Shown here: positions 6,642 through 13,934 of the stretch, in pieces
Layout of the letters: each line of letters begins with the position of its first letter
Numbering within the stretch: the first letter of the stretch is position 1
NCBI GenBank assembly: GCA_002421005.1
Contig: DIJC01000013.1
Coordinates: forward strand, 1-18,022
Reading direction: 5' to 3'
Length of the DNA stretch: 18,022 bases
Source of the DNA: Enterobacteriaceae bacterium UBA5654
GTDB taxonomy: Bacteria > Pseudomonadota > Gammaproteobacteria > Enterobacterales > Enterobacteriaceae
Position numbers and translations under genes: made by a program
The notes under the pieces: model-generated
Seen by the model: the letters and a program-made list of their open reading frames with translations, nothing else
Database searches by the model: none
What the model was told of the DNA's origin: nothing

Positions 6642-7577
6642 TCAGTAAGCGGGTTGCGCGGTGTTTTCGAGGCGGATCAGGGTGCCTTTTTCACCTGCCA
6701 GAATGTCCGGGCCATCGGCGAGCGCGCCGATCCCGGCGATGCCGTGGCACTCTTCAACGTAGCGGCAGCAGGCGGCGACTTTCGGCCCCATCGATCCGGC
6801 GTCGAAGGCCATCTCTTTCAGCAACGCAGGCGTGGCCTGCACCAGCGGGCGCTGGGTGGCGGTGCCCCAGTCGAGGTACACCGCGTCGGCATCGGTAAGG
6901 ATCAGCAGCGCGTCGGCGTGAAGCTGGCGCGCCAGCAGTGCGGCGGAGAGGTCTTTGTCGATGACAGCTTCAATACCGTGGTAGCCATCGGCTTTATGCA
7001 CCACCGGCACGCCGCCGCCGCCGTTGCAGATCACCAGATGGTCACGCGCAATCAGCGCTTCGATGGCGTCGCTTTCGACGATCCGCACCGGCAGGGGCGA
7101 GGGGACGACGCGGCGGAACCAGGCACCGTCGGCTTTCATCTCCCAGCCTTTTTCCTGTTTCAGCGCGTCGGCCTGCTGCTTGTCATACACCGGGCCAATG
7201 TATTTGGTCGGACGGCGGAATGCCGGGTCGCCAGGATCGACTTCGACCTGGGTTAACAGCACGCTGACGTTGCGCTCCGGCAGATGATTTTTAAGCGATT
7301 GCTGAAGCATGTAGCCAATCATTCCCTGGCTTTCCGCGCCGAGAATGTCCAGCGGGTAGGGCGCAACGGCGTCAAACGCGCTGTTCTGCAGCGCCAGCAG
7401 CCCGACCTGCGGACCGTTGCCGTGTACCAGCACCACCCGCCACTGGCGGGTCAGGCGGGCGATAGTGCGTGCGGCGAGGTCGATATTTTTGCGCTGGATT
7501 TCTGCTTCCAGCGGCTCGCCGCGTTTGAGCAGGGCATTGCCGCCCAGCGCGACAACCAGAGTGGGTTTCATGTCCAT
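6642..7577 (-). CDS. arcC: Carbamate kinase
   Basis: A 311-residue member of the amino-acid kinase family, of usual length. It makes ATP from carbamoyl phosphate and ADP, the energy-yielding last step of the ADI pathway. Visible motifs are the N-terminal phosphate-binding ALGGNALL, HGNGPQVGLLALQN, and CNGGGGVPVV in the second half, with DKDLSAALLA and LTDADAVYLDWG towards the nucleotide site. The frame is open to 7607, but the start at 7577 (MDMKPTLVVALGG) has AAGGAG 6 bases upstream. An ATG at 7571 is also possible. The gap to arcA is 10 bases and to arcB 22, so the three are cotranscribed. Confidence 0.96.
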   Translation of the reverse strand: MDMKPTLVVALGGNALLKRGEPLEAEIQRKNIDLAARTIARLTRQWRVVLVHGNGPQVGLLALQNSAFDAVAPYPLDILGAESQGMIGYMLQQSLKNHLPERNVSVLLTQVEVDPGDPAFRRPTKYIGPVYDKQQADALKQEKGWEMKADGAWFRRVVPSPLPVRIVESDAIEALIARDHLVICNGGGGVPVVHKADGYHGIEAVIDKDLSAALLARQLHADALLILTDADAVYLDWGTATQRPLVQATPALLKEMAFDAGSMGPKVAACCRYVEECHGIAGIGALADGPDILAGEKGTLIRLENTAQPAY

Positions 7578-7587
7578 GGCGTTCTCC

Positions 7588-8808
7588 TTAAATTCCGTCG
7601 CGTTCAAGCGGGCAGCTCATGCAGCGCGCGCCGCCGCGTCCGCGTCCCAGCTCATCGCCGGGAATGGGCAGCACGGTGATCCCGGCTTTGTCATATTTTT
7701 CGTTGGTCCAGATGTTGCGCTCGTAGCCAATCACCACGCCGGGGCGCAGAGTCAGCACGTTGTTGGCGTCGTTCCATTGTTCGCGCTCGGCTTCGAAGGC
7801 ATCGCCGCCGGTGGTGATCAGCCGTACCTGATCGAGCCCCAGCGCTTTTTCAATGGCGTGCAGCAGGCTGATTTCCTGGTGGCGCTCGAGGCCGCCGCGC
7901 CCGTCCGGGGTGAGCGTCCAGCACTGCGACTCTTTGCGCACCACTTCGGGATAGACGGAGAAGGTGTCGATATCGATATGCGTCATCACCGTATCGAGGT
8001 GCATACAGGAGCGATGTTTTGGCAGTTCGACCACCACCACGCGTTCGGCCTGGCGATGCTTAAACAGCGAGGTTGCCAGGAACTCCACGCCCTGCGGCGT
8101 CGTACGTTCTGACAGGCCAATCAGCACCGCGCCACGGCCAATCACTAATACGTCGCCGCCTTCAAGCGTGGCGTGATCGTAATTAATATTTTCATCGCCA
8201 AAATATTTAATAAAATCGCCACCGGCAAAAGCCGGATGCCAGCGATAAATAGCACGCAGATTATTCGTTTCACGCTGGCGAGCCGCTTTGGCCATTGGGT
8301 TAATAGATACGCCGTTATAAATCCAGCAGGACGTGTCGCGGGTAAATAAATGATTCGGCAATGGCTTCATAATAAAGTCATTAGCGTCGTGAGTATCGAC
8401 CACCATATTTTTAATAAAGGCGGGAATTTCACCGTAGGTCAGTCCGCCGCTTAAATGACGCGCCAGTTGCCGATGCTGTAAATCCGCCAGCCAGCCGCGA
8501 ACGTCGGAGGCAAAGCCAGGACCGAGGCGATAATCAGAGATTTGCGTCTCCAGCAGCCAGCCTTTGGCATCAGCAATATCAAGCGTTTGGGTGAGCAGAT
8601 CGGTTAACAGCAGCACTTCCACACCCTGATCGCGCAGGGTACTGGCAAAAATATCGTGCTCGACTCCCGCGCGCTCCACCGAGAGCACATCGTCAAAAAG
8701 CAACTCCTGGCAATTAGAGGGCGTCAGTCTTTTAAGACTAAGATTGGGGCGATGGAGCATTACGCTGCGTAATTTCCCGACTTCAGAACCGACATAATGT
8801 TTTTCCAT
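7588..8808 (-). CDS. arcA: Arginine deiminase
   Basis: A 406-residue cytoplasmic enzyme hydrolysing arginine to citrulline and ammonia, the first step of the ADI pathway. All catalytic positions of the family are visible: Asp158 in NHLFTRDTS, Glu216 in LEGGDV, His270 and Asp272 in MHLDTVMTH, and the nucleophile Cys396 in GRGRGGARCMSCPLERD. It is first in the operon arcA-arcC-arcB-transporter. The start at 8808 (MEKHYVGSEVGKLRSVMLHRP) has AAGGA about 7 bases upstream. The 660-base upstream region carries a strong CRP-like site about 110 bases before the start and candidate anaerobic regulator sites further out. In other enteric bacteria ADI supports acid tolerance and anaerobic ATP; the same role here is inferred. 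Confidence 0.97.
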   Translation of the reverse strand: MEKHYVGSEVGKLRSVMLHRPNLSLKRLTPSNCQELLFDDVLSVERAGVEHDIFASTLRDQGVEVLLLTDLLTQTLDIADAKGWLLETQISDYRLGPGFASDVRGWLADLQHRQLARHLSGGLTYGEIPAFIKNMVVDTHDANDFIMKPLPNHLFTRDTSCWIYNGVSINPMAKAARQRETNNLRAIYRWHPAFAGGDFIKYFGDENINYDHATLEGGDVLVIGRGAVLIGLSERTTPQGVEFLATSLFKHRQAERVVVVELPKHRSCMHLDTVMTHIDIDTFSVYPEVVRKESQCWTLTPDGRGGLERHQEISLLHAIEKALGLDQVRLITTGGDAFEAEREQWNDANNVLTLRPGVVIGYERNIWTNEKYDKAGITVLPIPGDELGRGRGGARCMSCPLERDGI

Positions 8809-8823
8809 GATTGTTCCTTACTT

Positions 8824-8861
8824 CTTTTTAAGAATAAAAAGGGGGCGGCGAAATATTTCGC
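8824..8861. promoter_or_regulatory. Palindromes in the arcA 5' leader
   Basis: GCGAAATATTTCGC (8848-8861) is a perfect 14-base palindrome 40 bases upstream of the arcA start. Next to it, CTTTTTA and TAAAAAG (8824-8830 and 8835-8841) form a second inverted repeat. On the arcA strand the first stem is followed by CCGCCCCCTTTTTATTC, loosely like a weak terminator. It could be an operator or a leader structure; neither is established. Confidence 0.4.
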
Positions 8862-8884
8862 GGCTAATGGATAACGTTGTTGTT

Positions 8885-8934
8885 CGGCTGGGAGATTAAA
8901 TTATCTGGCAGGTAAAAATGTGACAGTCATCACG
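8885..8934 (-). promoter_or_regulatory. Candidate CRP-activated promoter of the ADI operon
   Basis: TGTGACAGTCATCACG (8919-8934) matches the CRP pattern TGTGA-N6-TCACA at 9 of 10 positions. On the arcA strand, a weak -10 (TAATCT, 8898-8893) lies about 28 bases beyond the site centre. That would place CRP near -41, the class II position, with a start near 8886. A better -10 match, GATAAT (8905-8900), does not fit that geometry. The CRP site is well supported; the promoter placement is tentative. Confidence 0.5.
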
Positions 8935-9049
8935 CGAAATAAGCGCTGGAGCGATTTATTAATAATTTATGATAGCGGTCAGGAAATAGTTATTTTGTCA
9001 TTCTTTAAAAATGAATGAATACGCTTTTATGTCCTGGATTATTCTGTAT

Positions 9050-9111
9050 TGTTAATAACATGTTGAGGGAAGGCAGACGGCAGTACGAACTATCTCATTG
9101 AAAAATATCAT
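9050..9111. promoter_or_regulatory. Candidate ArcA and FNR sites upstream of arcA
   Basis: TGTTAATAACATGTTG (9050-9065) holds two TGTTA-like units 11 bases apart, the spacing of ArcA direct repeats. TTGAAAAATATCAT (9098-9111) matches the FNR palindrome TTGAT-N4-ATCAA at 8 of 10 positions. Both are 240-300 bases from arcA and about 360-420 from tabA. The region is AT-rich, so chance matches are likely. The ADI pathway is usually induced without oxygen, which makes the sites worth testing. Confidence 0.35.
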
Positions 9112-9470
9112 TAAAATATTAACGACCTTGACGTTATGCAAAATCAGCAGATTATTATTCAGGACTTAAGCTAAATCGATAAATAATCATGCATATTTAC
9201 TGCAAAAAGCAGGGATAGCAAAGTGTGAGCGGTCAGTGGTTTTTATGATAAAGGTAATACTTTCAGATGATTAATGTTTTCTTCTCTTAACCGCCTGTCG
9301 GATTTATGCATAACAAGTGCATAAAGATCAAAAGTGCATAACACCCGGTTAATGATCTTTCCAATAAACATGCGCTATCGCAAACCTTCATTAAAAACCG
9401 CTGGCAGGGTTGGGGGATTTTTCGTATAACGGTTGGAAATGAAACGCTGTTTTAATTAAGGGGTTGAACC
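9112..9470. other. Intergenic region upstream of tabA
   Basis: No open reading frame with supporting features was found. It contains three TGCATAA units in the same orientation (9307-9313, 9318-9324, 9335-9341). The second runs into GATCAA, giving TGCATAAAGATCAA, an FNR-like palindrome at 8 of 10 positions. Two ARG-like right halves (ATGCA 9136-9140 and ATTCA 9157-9161) lie 21 bases apart, but their left halves do not match. No convincing promoter for tabA was identified. Confidence 0.4.
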
Positions 9471-9923
9471 ATGATCGTTGGCAACATTCACCATCTGCAA
9501 AGCTGGCTGCCGCAGGAACTGCGTCAGGCGATTGAGCACATTAAAGCGCACGTTACCGATGCCACGGCGACCGGTAAGCATGATATCGACGGCAGCCGTC
9601 TGTTTTATTTGGTCTCGGAAGATACCACCGAGCCGTTTGCGCAGCGTCGGGCGGAGTACCATGCGCGCTATCTTGATATCCAGATCGTCTTAAAAGGCCA
9701 GGAAGGGATGACCTTCAGCACCCAGCCGCCTGCGACGCCGGAAACCGACTGGCTGGCGGATAAAGACATTGCCTTCCTGCCGGAAGGTAAAGAGGAAAAA
9801 ACCGTGGTGCTGAACGAAGGAGATTTTGTGGTGTTTTATCCGGGCGAAGTGCATAAGCCGCTGTGCGCCGTTGGCGTGCCTGCCCAGGTGCGTAAAGTGG
9901 TGGTGAAACTGCTGGTGGAATGA
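9471..9923 (+). CDS. tabA: YhcH/YjgK/YiaL family protein TabA
   Basis: A 150-residue protein almost collinear with E. coli TabA (YjgK), which is also 150 residues. It is a small cupin-like (DUF386) protein. Conserved segments are EYHARYLDIQIVLKGQEGM (Glu62, His64, Asp69) and EGDFVVFYPGEVHKPLCAVG (Glu126, His128), likely metal-site positions. In E. coli TabA affects fimbriae and biofilm formation downstream of toxin-antitoxin systems; its biochemical activity is uncertain, and YiaL/NanQ relatives are linked to sugar anomer handling. The start at 9471 has AAGGGG about 7 bases upstream. It converges with argI and diverges from arcA across a 660-base gap. Confidence 0.94.
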   Translation: MIVGNIHHLQSWLPQELRQAIEHIKAHVTDATATGKHDIDGSRLFYLVSEDTTEPFAQRRAEYHARYLDIQIVLKGQEGMTFSTQPPATPETDWLADKDIAFLPEGKEEKTVVLNEGDFVVFYPGEVHKPLCAVGVPAQVRKVVVKLLVE

Positions 9924-9932
9924 GAGTGACCA

Positions 9933-9957
9933 GAGCGCGCGGGTTTGTCGCGCGCTC
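9933..9957. terminator. GC-rich hairpin between tabA and argI
   Basis: GAGCGCGCG (9933-9941) and CGCGCGCTC (9949-9957) form a perfect 9-base stem with a 7-base loop. It lies between the convergent tabA and argI stops. No U-run follows directly in either direction; GGTTTT lies about 8 bases after it on the plus strand. It probably acts as a shared, atypical terminator or 3'-end stabiliser. Confidence 0.55.
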
Positions 9958-9968
9958 CGGGGAGGGTT

Positions 9969-10973
9969 TTACTGCGCCAGGGTCGCCACCATTACCGCTT
10001 TGATGGTGTGCATCCGGTTTTCCGCCTGATCGAACACGATGCTGGCGGCGGACTCAAATACTTCGTCGGTCACTTCCATCCCGCCATGCAGACCAAAGTC
10101 CTGCGCCATCTGCTTGCCGAGCGTGGTTTGATCGTCGTGGAATGCGGGCAGGCAGTGCAGGAATTTGACCTGCGGATTGCCGGTGAGCTGCATCATGTGG
10201 CTGTTGACCTGGTAATCACGCAGCAGGGCGATACGTTCGGCCCATTTCTCTTTCGCTTCCCCCATCGAGACCCAGACGTCGGTATAAATAAAGTCCGCGC
10301 CTTTCACTCCGCTGGCGACATCGTCGGTCAGGGTAATTTTACCGCCGGTCTGTGCTGCCAGCGCTTTGCATTCCGCGACCAGGCTGGCTTCCGGCCAGCA
10401 GGCCTCTGGCGCAACCAGACGCAGATCCAGCCCGGTCAGCGCCGCCGCTTCCAGCATGGTGTTACCCATGTTGTTGCGCGCGTCACCGGCATACACCAGC
10501 GTCATCTCGCTGAACGTTTTCCCCGGCAGATGCTCCTGCATGGTGAGTAAATCCGCCAGTAGCTGCGTGGGATGAAATTCGTTGGTCAGACCGTTCCATA
10601 CCGGCACGCCCGCAAATTCGGCCAGCGTCTCGACGACTTCCTGACCGTGGCCGCGATACTGAATGCCGTCGTACATCCGGCCCAGCACGCGCGCGGTATC
10701 TTTAATTGATTCTTTATGCCCAATCTGGCTTCCGGCGGGGCCAAGGTAGGTGACCCGTGCGCCTTGATCGTATGCGGCAACTTCGAAAGAGCATCGGGTG
10801 CGGGTCGAGTCTTTTTCGAAGATGAGCGCGATGTTTTTACCGCTAAGCTTTTGTATTTCCTGGCCCTGTTTTTTATCCGCCTTCAGTTTAGCGGCGAGTT
10901 GCAGCAGCGTATGAATTTCAGCAGGCGTGAAGTCGAGCAGTTTTAGAACGTGTTTCTGATAGAACGAAGTCAT
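9969..10973 (-). CDS. argI: Ornithine carbamoyltransferase, anabolic
   Basis: A 334-residue enzyme making citrulline from ornithine and carbamoyl phosphate in arginine biosynthesis. The sequence follows E. coli ArgI closely (KHVLKLLDFTPAEI, EHLPGK, HDDQTTLGKQMA, LHGGMEVTDEVFESAASIVF). Motifs are STRTR (56-60), HPTQ in NEFHPTQLLADLLTM, DVWVSMG and HCLPAFH. Residue 105 is Gln in MYDGIQYRG, where the ADI paralogue has Glu. The start at 10973 (MTSFYQKHVL) was chosen over an upstream ATG at 11084 that lies before the operator. Two ARG boxes overlap the promoter, so it is repressed by arginine through ArgR. It is monocistronic and divergent from rraB. Confidence 0.97.
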   Translation of the reverse strand: MTSFYQKHVLKLLDFTPAEIHTLLQLAAKLKADKKQGQEIQKLSGKNIALIFEKDSTRTRCSFEVAAYDQGARVTYLGPAGSQIGHKESIKDTARVLGRMYDGIQYRGHGQEVVETLAEFAGVPVWNGLTNEFHPTQLLADLLTMQEHLPGKTFSEMTLVYAGDARNNMGNTMLEAAALTGLDLRLVAPEACWPEASLVAECKALAAQTGGKITLTDDVASGVKGADFIYTDVWVSMGEAKEKWAERIALLRDYQVNSHMMQLTGNPQVKFLHCLPAFHDDQTTLGKQMAQDFGLHGGMEVTDEVFESAASIVFDQAENRMHTIKAVMVATLAQ

Positions 10974-11001
10974 CTTTTCCCTCTCATGACACAGGTCACT
11001 T

Positions 11002-11045
11002 ATTGAATTAAAATTCAATTTATATGTATGAATATGCAATTGCAA
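11002..11045 (-). promoter_or_regulatory. argI promoter with double ARG box
   Basis: ARG box 1 is ATTGAATTAAAATTCAAT (11002-11019), perfect in the core. After a 3-base spacer comes box 2, TATGTATGAATATGCAAT (11023-11040), matching TGAAT/ATTCA at 8 of 10 positions. On the argI strand a TATAAA -10 (11024-11019) sits at the junction of the boxes. A TTGCAA -35 (11045-11040) lies 15 bases further upstream. ArgR binding would cover the promoter, as in E. coli argI. Confidence 0.88.
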
Positions 11046-11138
11046 CCCCATTTCAGAAATCTTTGCTGGATCGGCTGGAGGCAATGTCAGCGGTGTGTGA
11101 CAATATAAGTAACTGCGGCAATTTATGAGGAATCAGCC

Positions 11139-11558
11139 ATGGCAAACCCGGAATACCTGGAAGAGCAGCGCGAAGAGACGCGTTTAACGATTGAAGAGTT
11201 GATTGAAGACGGCAGCGATCCTGATGCCCTGTACACCATCGAGCATCACCTTTCCGCCGACGATTTCGACACGCTGGAGAAATTTGCGGTTGAAGCCTTC
11301 AAACTGGGCTACGAAGTCACCGAGCCGGAAGAGCTGGAAGTGGAAGAGGGCGACACGGTGATCTGCTGTGACATCCTCAGCGAATGCGCCCTTAACGCCG
11401 ATCTGATCGACGCGCAGGTTGAGCAACTGATGAACCTGGCTGAAAAATTCAACGTTGAATATGACGGCTGGGGCACCTACTTTGAAGATCCTGACGCTGA
11501 AGAAGGCGATGAAGACGATCTCGATGAAGATGAAGACGACGACGGCGTGCGTCACTAA
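11139..11558 (+). CDS. rraB: Regulator of RNase E activity RraB
   Basis: A 139-residue acidic protein matching E. coli RraB (YjgD, 138 residues). It binds the C-terminal scaffold of RNase E and selectively inhibits mRNA decay. The conserved core runs MANPEYLEEQREETRLTIEEL to EYDGWGTYFEDP. The last 25 residues are almost all Asp/Glu (EEGDEDDLDEDEDDDG). The start at 11139 has GAGGA about 7 bases upstream. A possible -10 (TATAAG, 11104-11109) precedes it. miaE follows after 49 bases on the same strand. Confidence 0.96.
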   Translation: MANPEYLEEQREETRLTIEELIEDGSDPDALYTIEHHLSADDFDTLEKFAVEAFKLGYEVTEPEELEVEEGDTVICCDILSECALNADLIDAQVEQLMNLAEKFNVEYDGWGTYFEDPDAEEGDEDDLDEDEDDDGVRH

Positions 11559-11607
11559 GTCTTAACTCCGGTGCGGCAGCCCGTCTGCCGCGCTTTCAGG
11601 ATGATTC

Positions 11608-12372
11608 ATGGATTACCTGCATATACTCTCCCCGATTAATCAATTTCTGCTCTGTAAAACGCCCCAGCCGTGGATCGATAAAGCCCGCGATCCGGCGAAT
11701 CTTCCCCTGCTGCTGACCGACCACATGGTTTGCGAACTGAAAGCCGCGCAAACCGCGATGCTGCTGGTGCGTAAATATGTTGCCGATAAACGCGGCGGCG
11801 ATGAACTGCTGGCATGGCTGCAACCGTATGAAGCTTTTACCTTCCGTGAAGGGCCGGAGCCGGACTTTATCGCGCTGCATAAACAAATTGGTAAAAGCGT
11901 TATGCCGCGCACCGACGATCCGTGGGGTCGCCAGCTTATTGACAGTATGGTGTTGTTAATCAAAGAGGAACTACACCATTTCTGGCAGGTGCGCGAGGCG
12001 ATGGCGGCACGTAACATTCCCTACGTCAAAATTACCGCCAGCCGCTATGCTAAGAACATGCTCAAAGAAGTGCGCACCCATGAGCCGCTGACGCTTATCG
12101 ACAAACTGATTTGCGGGGCTTATATCGAAGCGCGCTCCTGCGAGCGGTTTGCCGCACTTGCGCCGCATCTGGAAGAGGATCTACAGAAGTTTTACCTCTC
12201 TTTATTGCGTTCTGAAGCGCGTCACTATCAGGATTACCTGACGCTGGCGCAGCAGATAGCGGGTGAGGATATTGCACCACGCGTGCGCCATTTTGGGGAG
12301 ATCGAAGCGGCGCTCATTACCCGCCCGGACGACGAATTTCGTTTTCACAGCGGCGTCCCGGTATACGTTTAA
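11608..12372 (+). CDS. miaE: tRNA-(ms2io6A37)-hydroxylase MiaE
   Basis: A 254-residue non-haem diiron monooxygenase that hydroxylates the isopentenyl group of ms2i6A at position 37 of tRNAs reading UNN codons. It needs oxygen. The ferritin-like ligand pattern is visible: Glu43 (VCELKAAQ), Glu121 and His124 in KEELHHFWQ, Glu174 (YIEARSCERF), and Glu203/His206 in SEARHYQDY. I recall Salmonella MiaE as about 270 residues, so this is slightly shorter. E. coli K-12 lacks the gene, which helps exclude that species. The start at 11608 has AGGA 8 bases upstream. The next gene follows after 9 bases, suggesting cotranscription. Confidence 0.95.
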   Translation: MDYLHILSPINQFLLCKTPQPWIDKARDPANLPLLLTDHMVCELKAAQTAMLLVRKYVADKRGGDELLAWLQPYEAFTFREGPEPDFIALHKQIGKSVMPRTDDPWGRQLIDSMVLLIKEELHHFWQVREAMAARNIPYVKITASRYAKNMLKEVRTHEPLTLIDKLICGAYIEARSCERFAALAPHLEEDLQKFYLSLLRSEARHYQDYLTLAQQIAGEDIAPRVRHFGEIEAALITRPDDEFRFHSGVPVYV

Positions 12373-12381
12373 GGAAATCAC

Positions 12382-13104
12382 ATGAAAAAATGGCACATCG
12401 CAGTGCTGGCCGGGGTTATCGCCTTCGTTGCCTTCTTCTGGCTCGCCAGCCGATCCTCGTCTAAAACGGAAGATCAAAAGTTCGACGAGATTGTCGGGAC
12501 GATGCCCACCTACCAGGTTTTGAAAGAGCAGGATCCGCAGCTCTGGCAGCAGATCCGCCAGCGCGCGCTGACGATGCAAAAGGAAGGCAAAAAAGAGCAG
12601 GAAATTGTTGATGAGATCCAGCCGCAGGTGCTGAATCTGCAAATGAAGCGTCTGCAAACCGCGCCGGATGAAAACGTGGTGGCCTATATGAAAATCAATA
12701 TGGAGCAGACCGCAGCGGTGCAAAAATCCAGTGATGATGACTGCTACCGTTTCTTGTTCCCGGAAGTGAAGGGCGGGATTAACCCGGTGCGTATTGTGTC
12801 GCAGGAAATGTTTAATCGCCGCATGGAAACCGACGCCGCAATGATGCGCGCCGCCGTCGGCCCGAATAAGCATACCGTTACGCCACAGGAGCGGCGGGAT
12901 GCGCAGCAGGATATTCAGCCGATTGCTCAGGCGCTGAGCCAGAAATACGGTGCGGATTTGTCGATCATGTCCGATCCGCGCACCGGCGTGGGTAAAGAGA
13001 AGATCACCTGTAATATTGTTCAGGATCTGTGGAATAACGTCCTGAAATTGCCGCAGGATAAAGCCGCAGGCGTGATTCGTCTCGCGATTGATTCAGCGAA
13101 ATAA
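12382..13104 (+). CDS. Membrane-anchored or exported protein of unknown function
   Basis: A 240-residue protein I do not recognise. Residues 5-22 (HIAVLAGVIAFVAFFWLA) form one hydrophobic segment after MKK. There is no lipobox cysteine and the signal-cleavage motif is weak, so an N-terminal anchor with a periplasmic body is most likely. The body is hydrophilic and helical, with a Lys/Glu/Gln-rich stretch at 55-95 that could be coiled coil. The only two cysteines, Cys121 (DDDCYRFLFPE) and Cys210 (KITCNIVQD), could form a disulfide in the periplasm. The start at 12382 has AAGGA about 7 bases upstream, 9 bases after miaE, so the two share a transcript. Function is unknown, and operon position alone does not imply tRNA work. 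Confidence 0.88.
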   Translation: MKKWHIAVLAGVIAFVAFFWLASRSSSKTEDQKFDEIVGTMPTYQVLKEQDPQLWQQIRQRALTMQKEGKKEQEIVDEIQPQVLNLQMKRLQTAPDENVVAYMKINMEQTAAVQKSSDDDCYRFLFPEVKGGINPVRIVSQEMFNRRMETDAAMMRAAVGPNKHTVTPQERRDAQQDIQPIAQALSQKYGADLSIMSDPRTGVGKEKITCNIVQDLWNNVLKLPQDKAAGVIRLAIDSAK

Positions 13105-13108
13105 TAGA

Positions 13109-13146
13109 TTCAGGGTCGATAAGACCCTGAACCGTATTTTATCTTT
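13109..13146 (+). terminator. Terminator after the miaE operon
   Basis: TTCAGGGTC (13109-13117) and GACCCTGAA (13123-13131) form a 9-base stem with a GATAA loop, 5 bases past the stop, then CCGTATTTTATCTTT. The U-rich tract is displaced by about 4 bases. A second hairpin, CGGCGCT/AGCGCCG (13151-13157 and 13170-13176) followed by TCTTT, lies just downstream. Confidence 0.65.
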
Positions 13147-13235
13147 CAAGCGGCGCTTTTTATTGTTTCAGCGCCGTCTTTGCCGAATCCATATCAACGG
13201 ATAAACCACTCTATTTGTCGCATGGCTGAATAAGC

Positions 13236-13274
13236 AAAACGGCTGGAGCCCGTATCGGTTTCCAGCCGTTTTTT
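13236..13274. terminator. Bidirectional terminator between the miaE operon and yjgM
   Basis: AAAACGGCTGGA (13236-13247) and TCCAGCCGTTTT (13261-13272) form a perfect 12-base stem. T-runs lie on the 3' side on both strands. It sits between convergent genes and can stop transcription from either direction. Confidence 0.9.
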
Positions 13275-13306
13275 ATCGCAGAGAAGAAAAGCCGCGTGCG
13301 GGCGCT

Positions 13307-13810
13307 TTAAAGATCTTTTAGCATCCTGACTTCACAATCTACATGCCCGGTACAGCCGAGCGGGCCGTCAATATGGCGGAAGCCCAGATGTTCGTACAAT
13401 CCTACCGCCTCTTTCAGAAACGCCGTGGTTTCCAGATAACAGCGGGTAAAACCCTGCTCGCGGGCATGATCCAGCGCGAGCAGCGCCAGTTTTTTTGCCA
13501 GCCCCTGACCGCGCGCCGACGGCAAAAAATACATCTTCTGTAGCTCGCAGATATCCGGCTCGCTACAGGCCAGCGGTGCCACCCCGCCGCCGCCCACGAC
13601 GTTCCCATCCTGTTCGACCACCCAGTAAGCGTAGCCCGGCTGGCTATAGAGCTGATACAGCTCATCCAGGTTGGGATCGGCTACCGTATAGCCTTTGTCA
13701 GCGGTAAGACCATATTCAGCGGAAACCTGACGAATGACGGCGGCGATAGCCGAATTATCATTAAGCGTCAGGCGACGCAGCGCGAGGGTTTGCGGCGCAA
13801 CTACATTCAT
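13307..13810 (-). CDS. yjgM: GNAT family N-acetyltransferase YjgM
   Basis: A 167-residue cytoplasmic protein of the GNAT superfamily, the length I recall for E. coli YjgM. The acetyl-CoA motif is LPSARGQGLAKKLALLALDHA, with the RGQGLA loop at 100-105. Further conserved segments are VSAEYGLTADKG, CELQKMYFLP, CYLETTAFLKEAVGLYEHLGF and GCTGHVDCEVRML. Its substrate is not evident from sequence. The start ATG at 13810 (MNVVAPQ) was chosen for family length; the frame also offers TTG at 13822. GGGTAA lies 6 bases before the ATG. It converges with the miaE operon and diverges from the yjgN remnant. Confidence 0.93.
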   Translation of the reverse strand: MNVVAPQTLALRRLTLNDNSAIAAVIRQVSAEYGLTADKGYTVADPNLDELYQLYSQPGYAYWVVEQDGNVVGGGGVAPLACSEPDICELQKMYFLPSARGQGLAKKLALLALDHAREQGFTRCYLETTAFLKEAVGLYEHLGFRHIDGPLGCTGHVDCEVRMLKDL

Positions 13811-13934
13811 AACATTACCCAATACACATCACATATTTATACATTGATTTAATACCATTCTCATGGGGGCAGCGCAAGTCACTTACAGAGCGGCAAAAAT
13901 CTTTTTTCAGCCGATAATGTCAGAGGGTATCGTA

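Noticed and set aside
8998..9018. TCATTC and GAATGA inverted repeat as an ARG box upstream of arcA
   Set aside because: The half-sites face the wrong way for an ARG box (TGAAT should be on the left) and the spacing differs.
9125..9163. Double ARG box with right halves ATGCA and ATTCA 21 bases apart
   Set aside because: The spacing is right, but both left halves match at only one or two of five positions.
9307..9341. TGCATAA units as a CRISPR array
   Set aside because: Units are 7 bases with unequal 4- and 10-base gaps; no array structure or cas genes.
9395..9445. Sigma-54 promoter before tabA (CTGGCAGGGTTGGGGG)
   Set aside because: The required GG and GC dinucleotides are not at the 10-base spacing.
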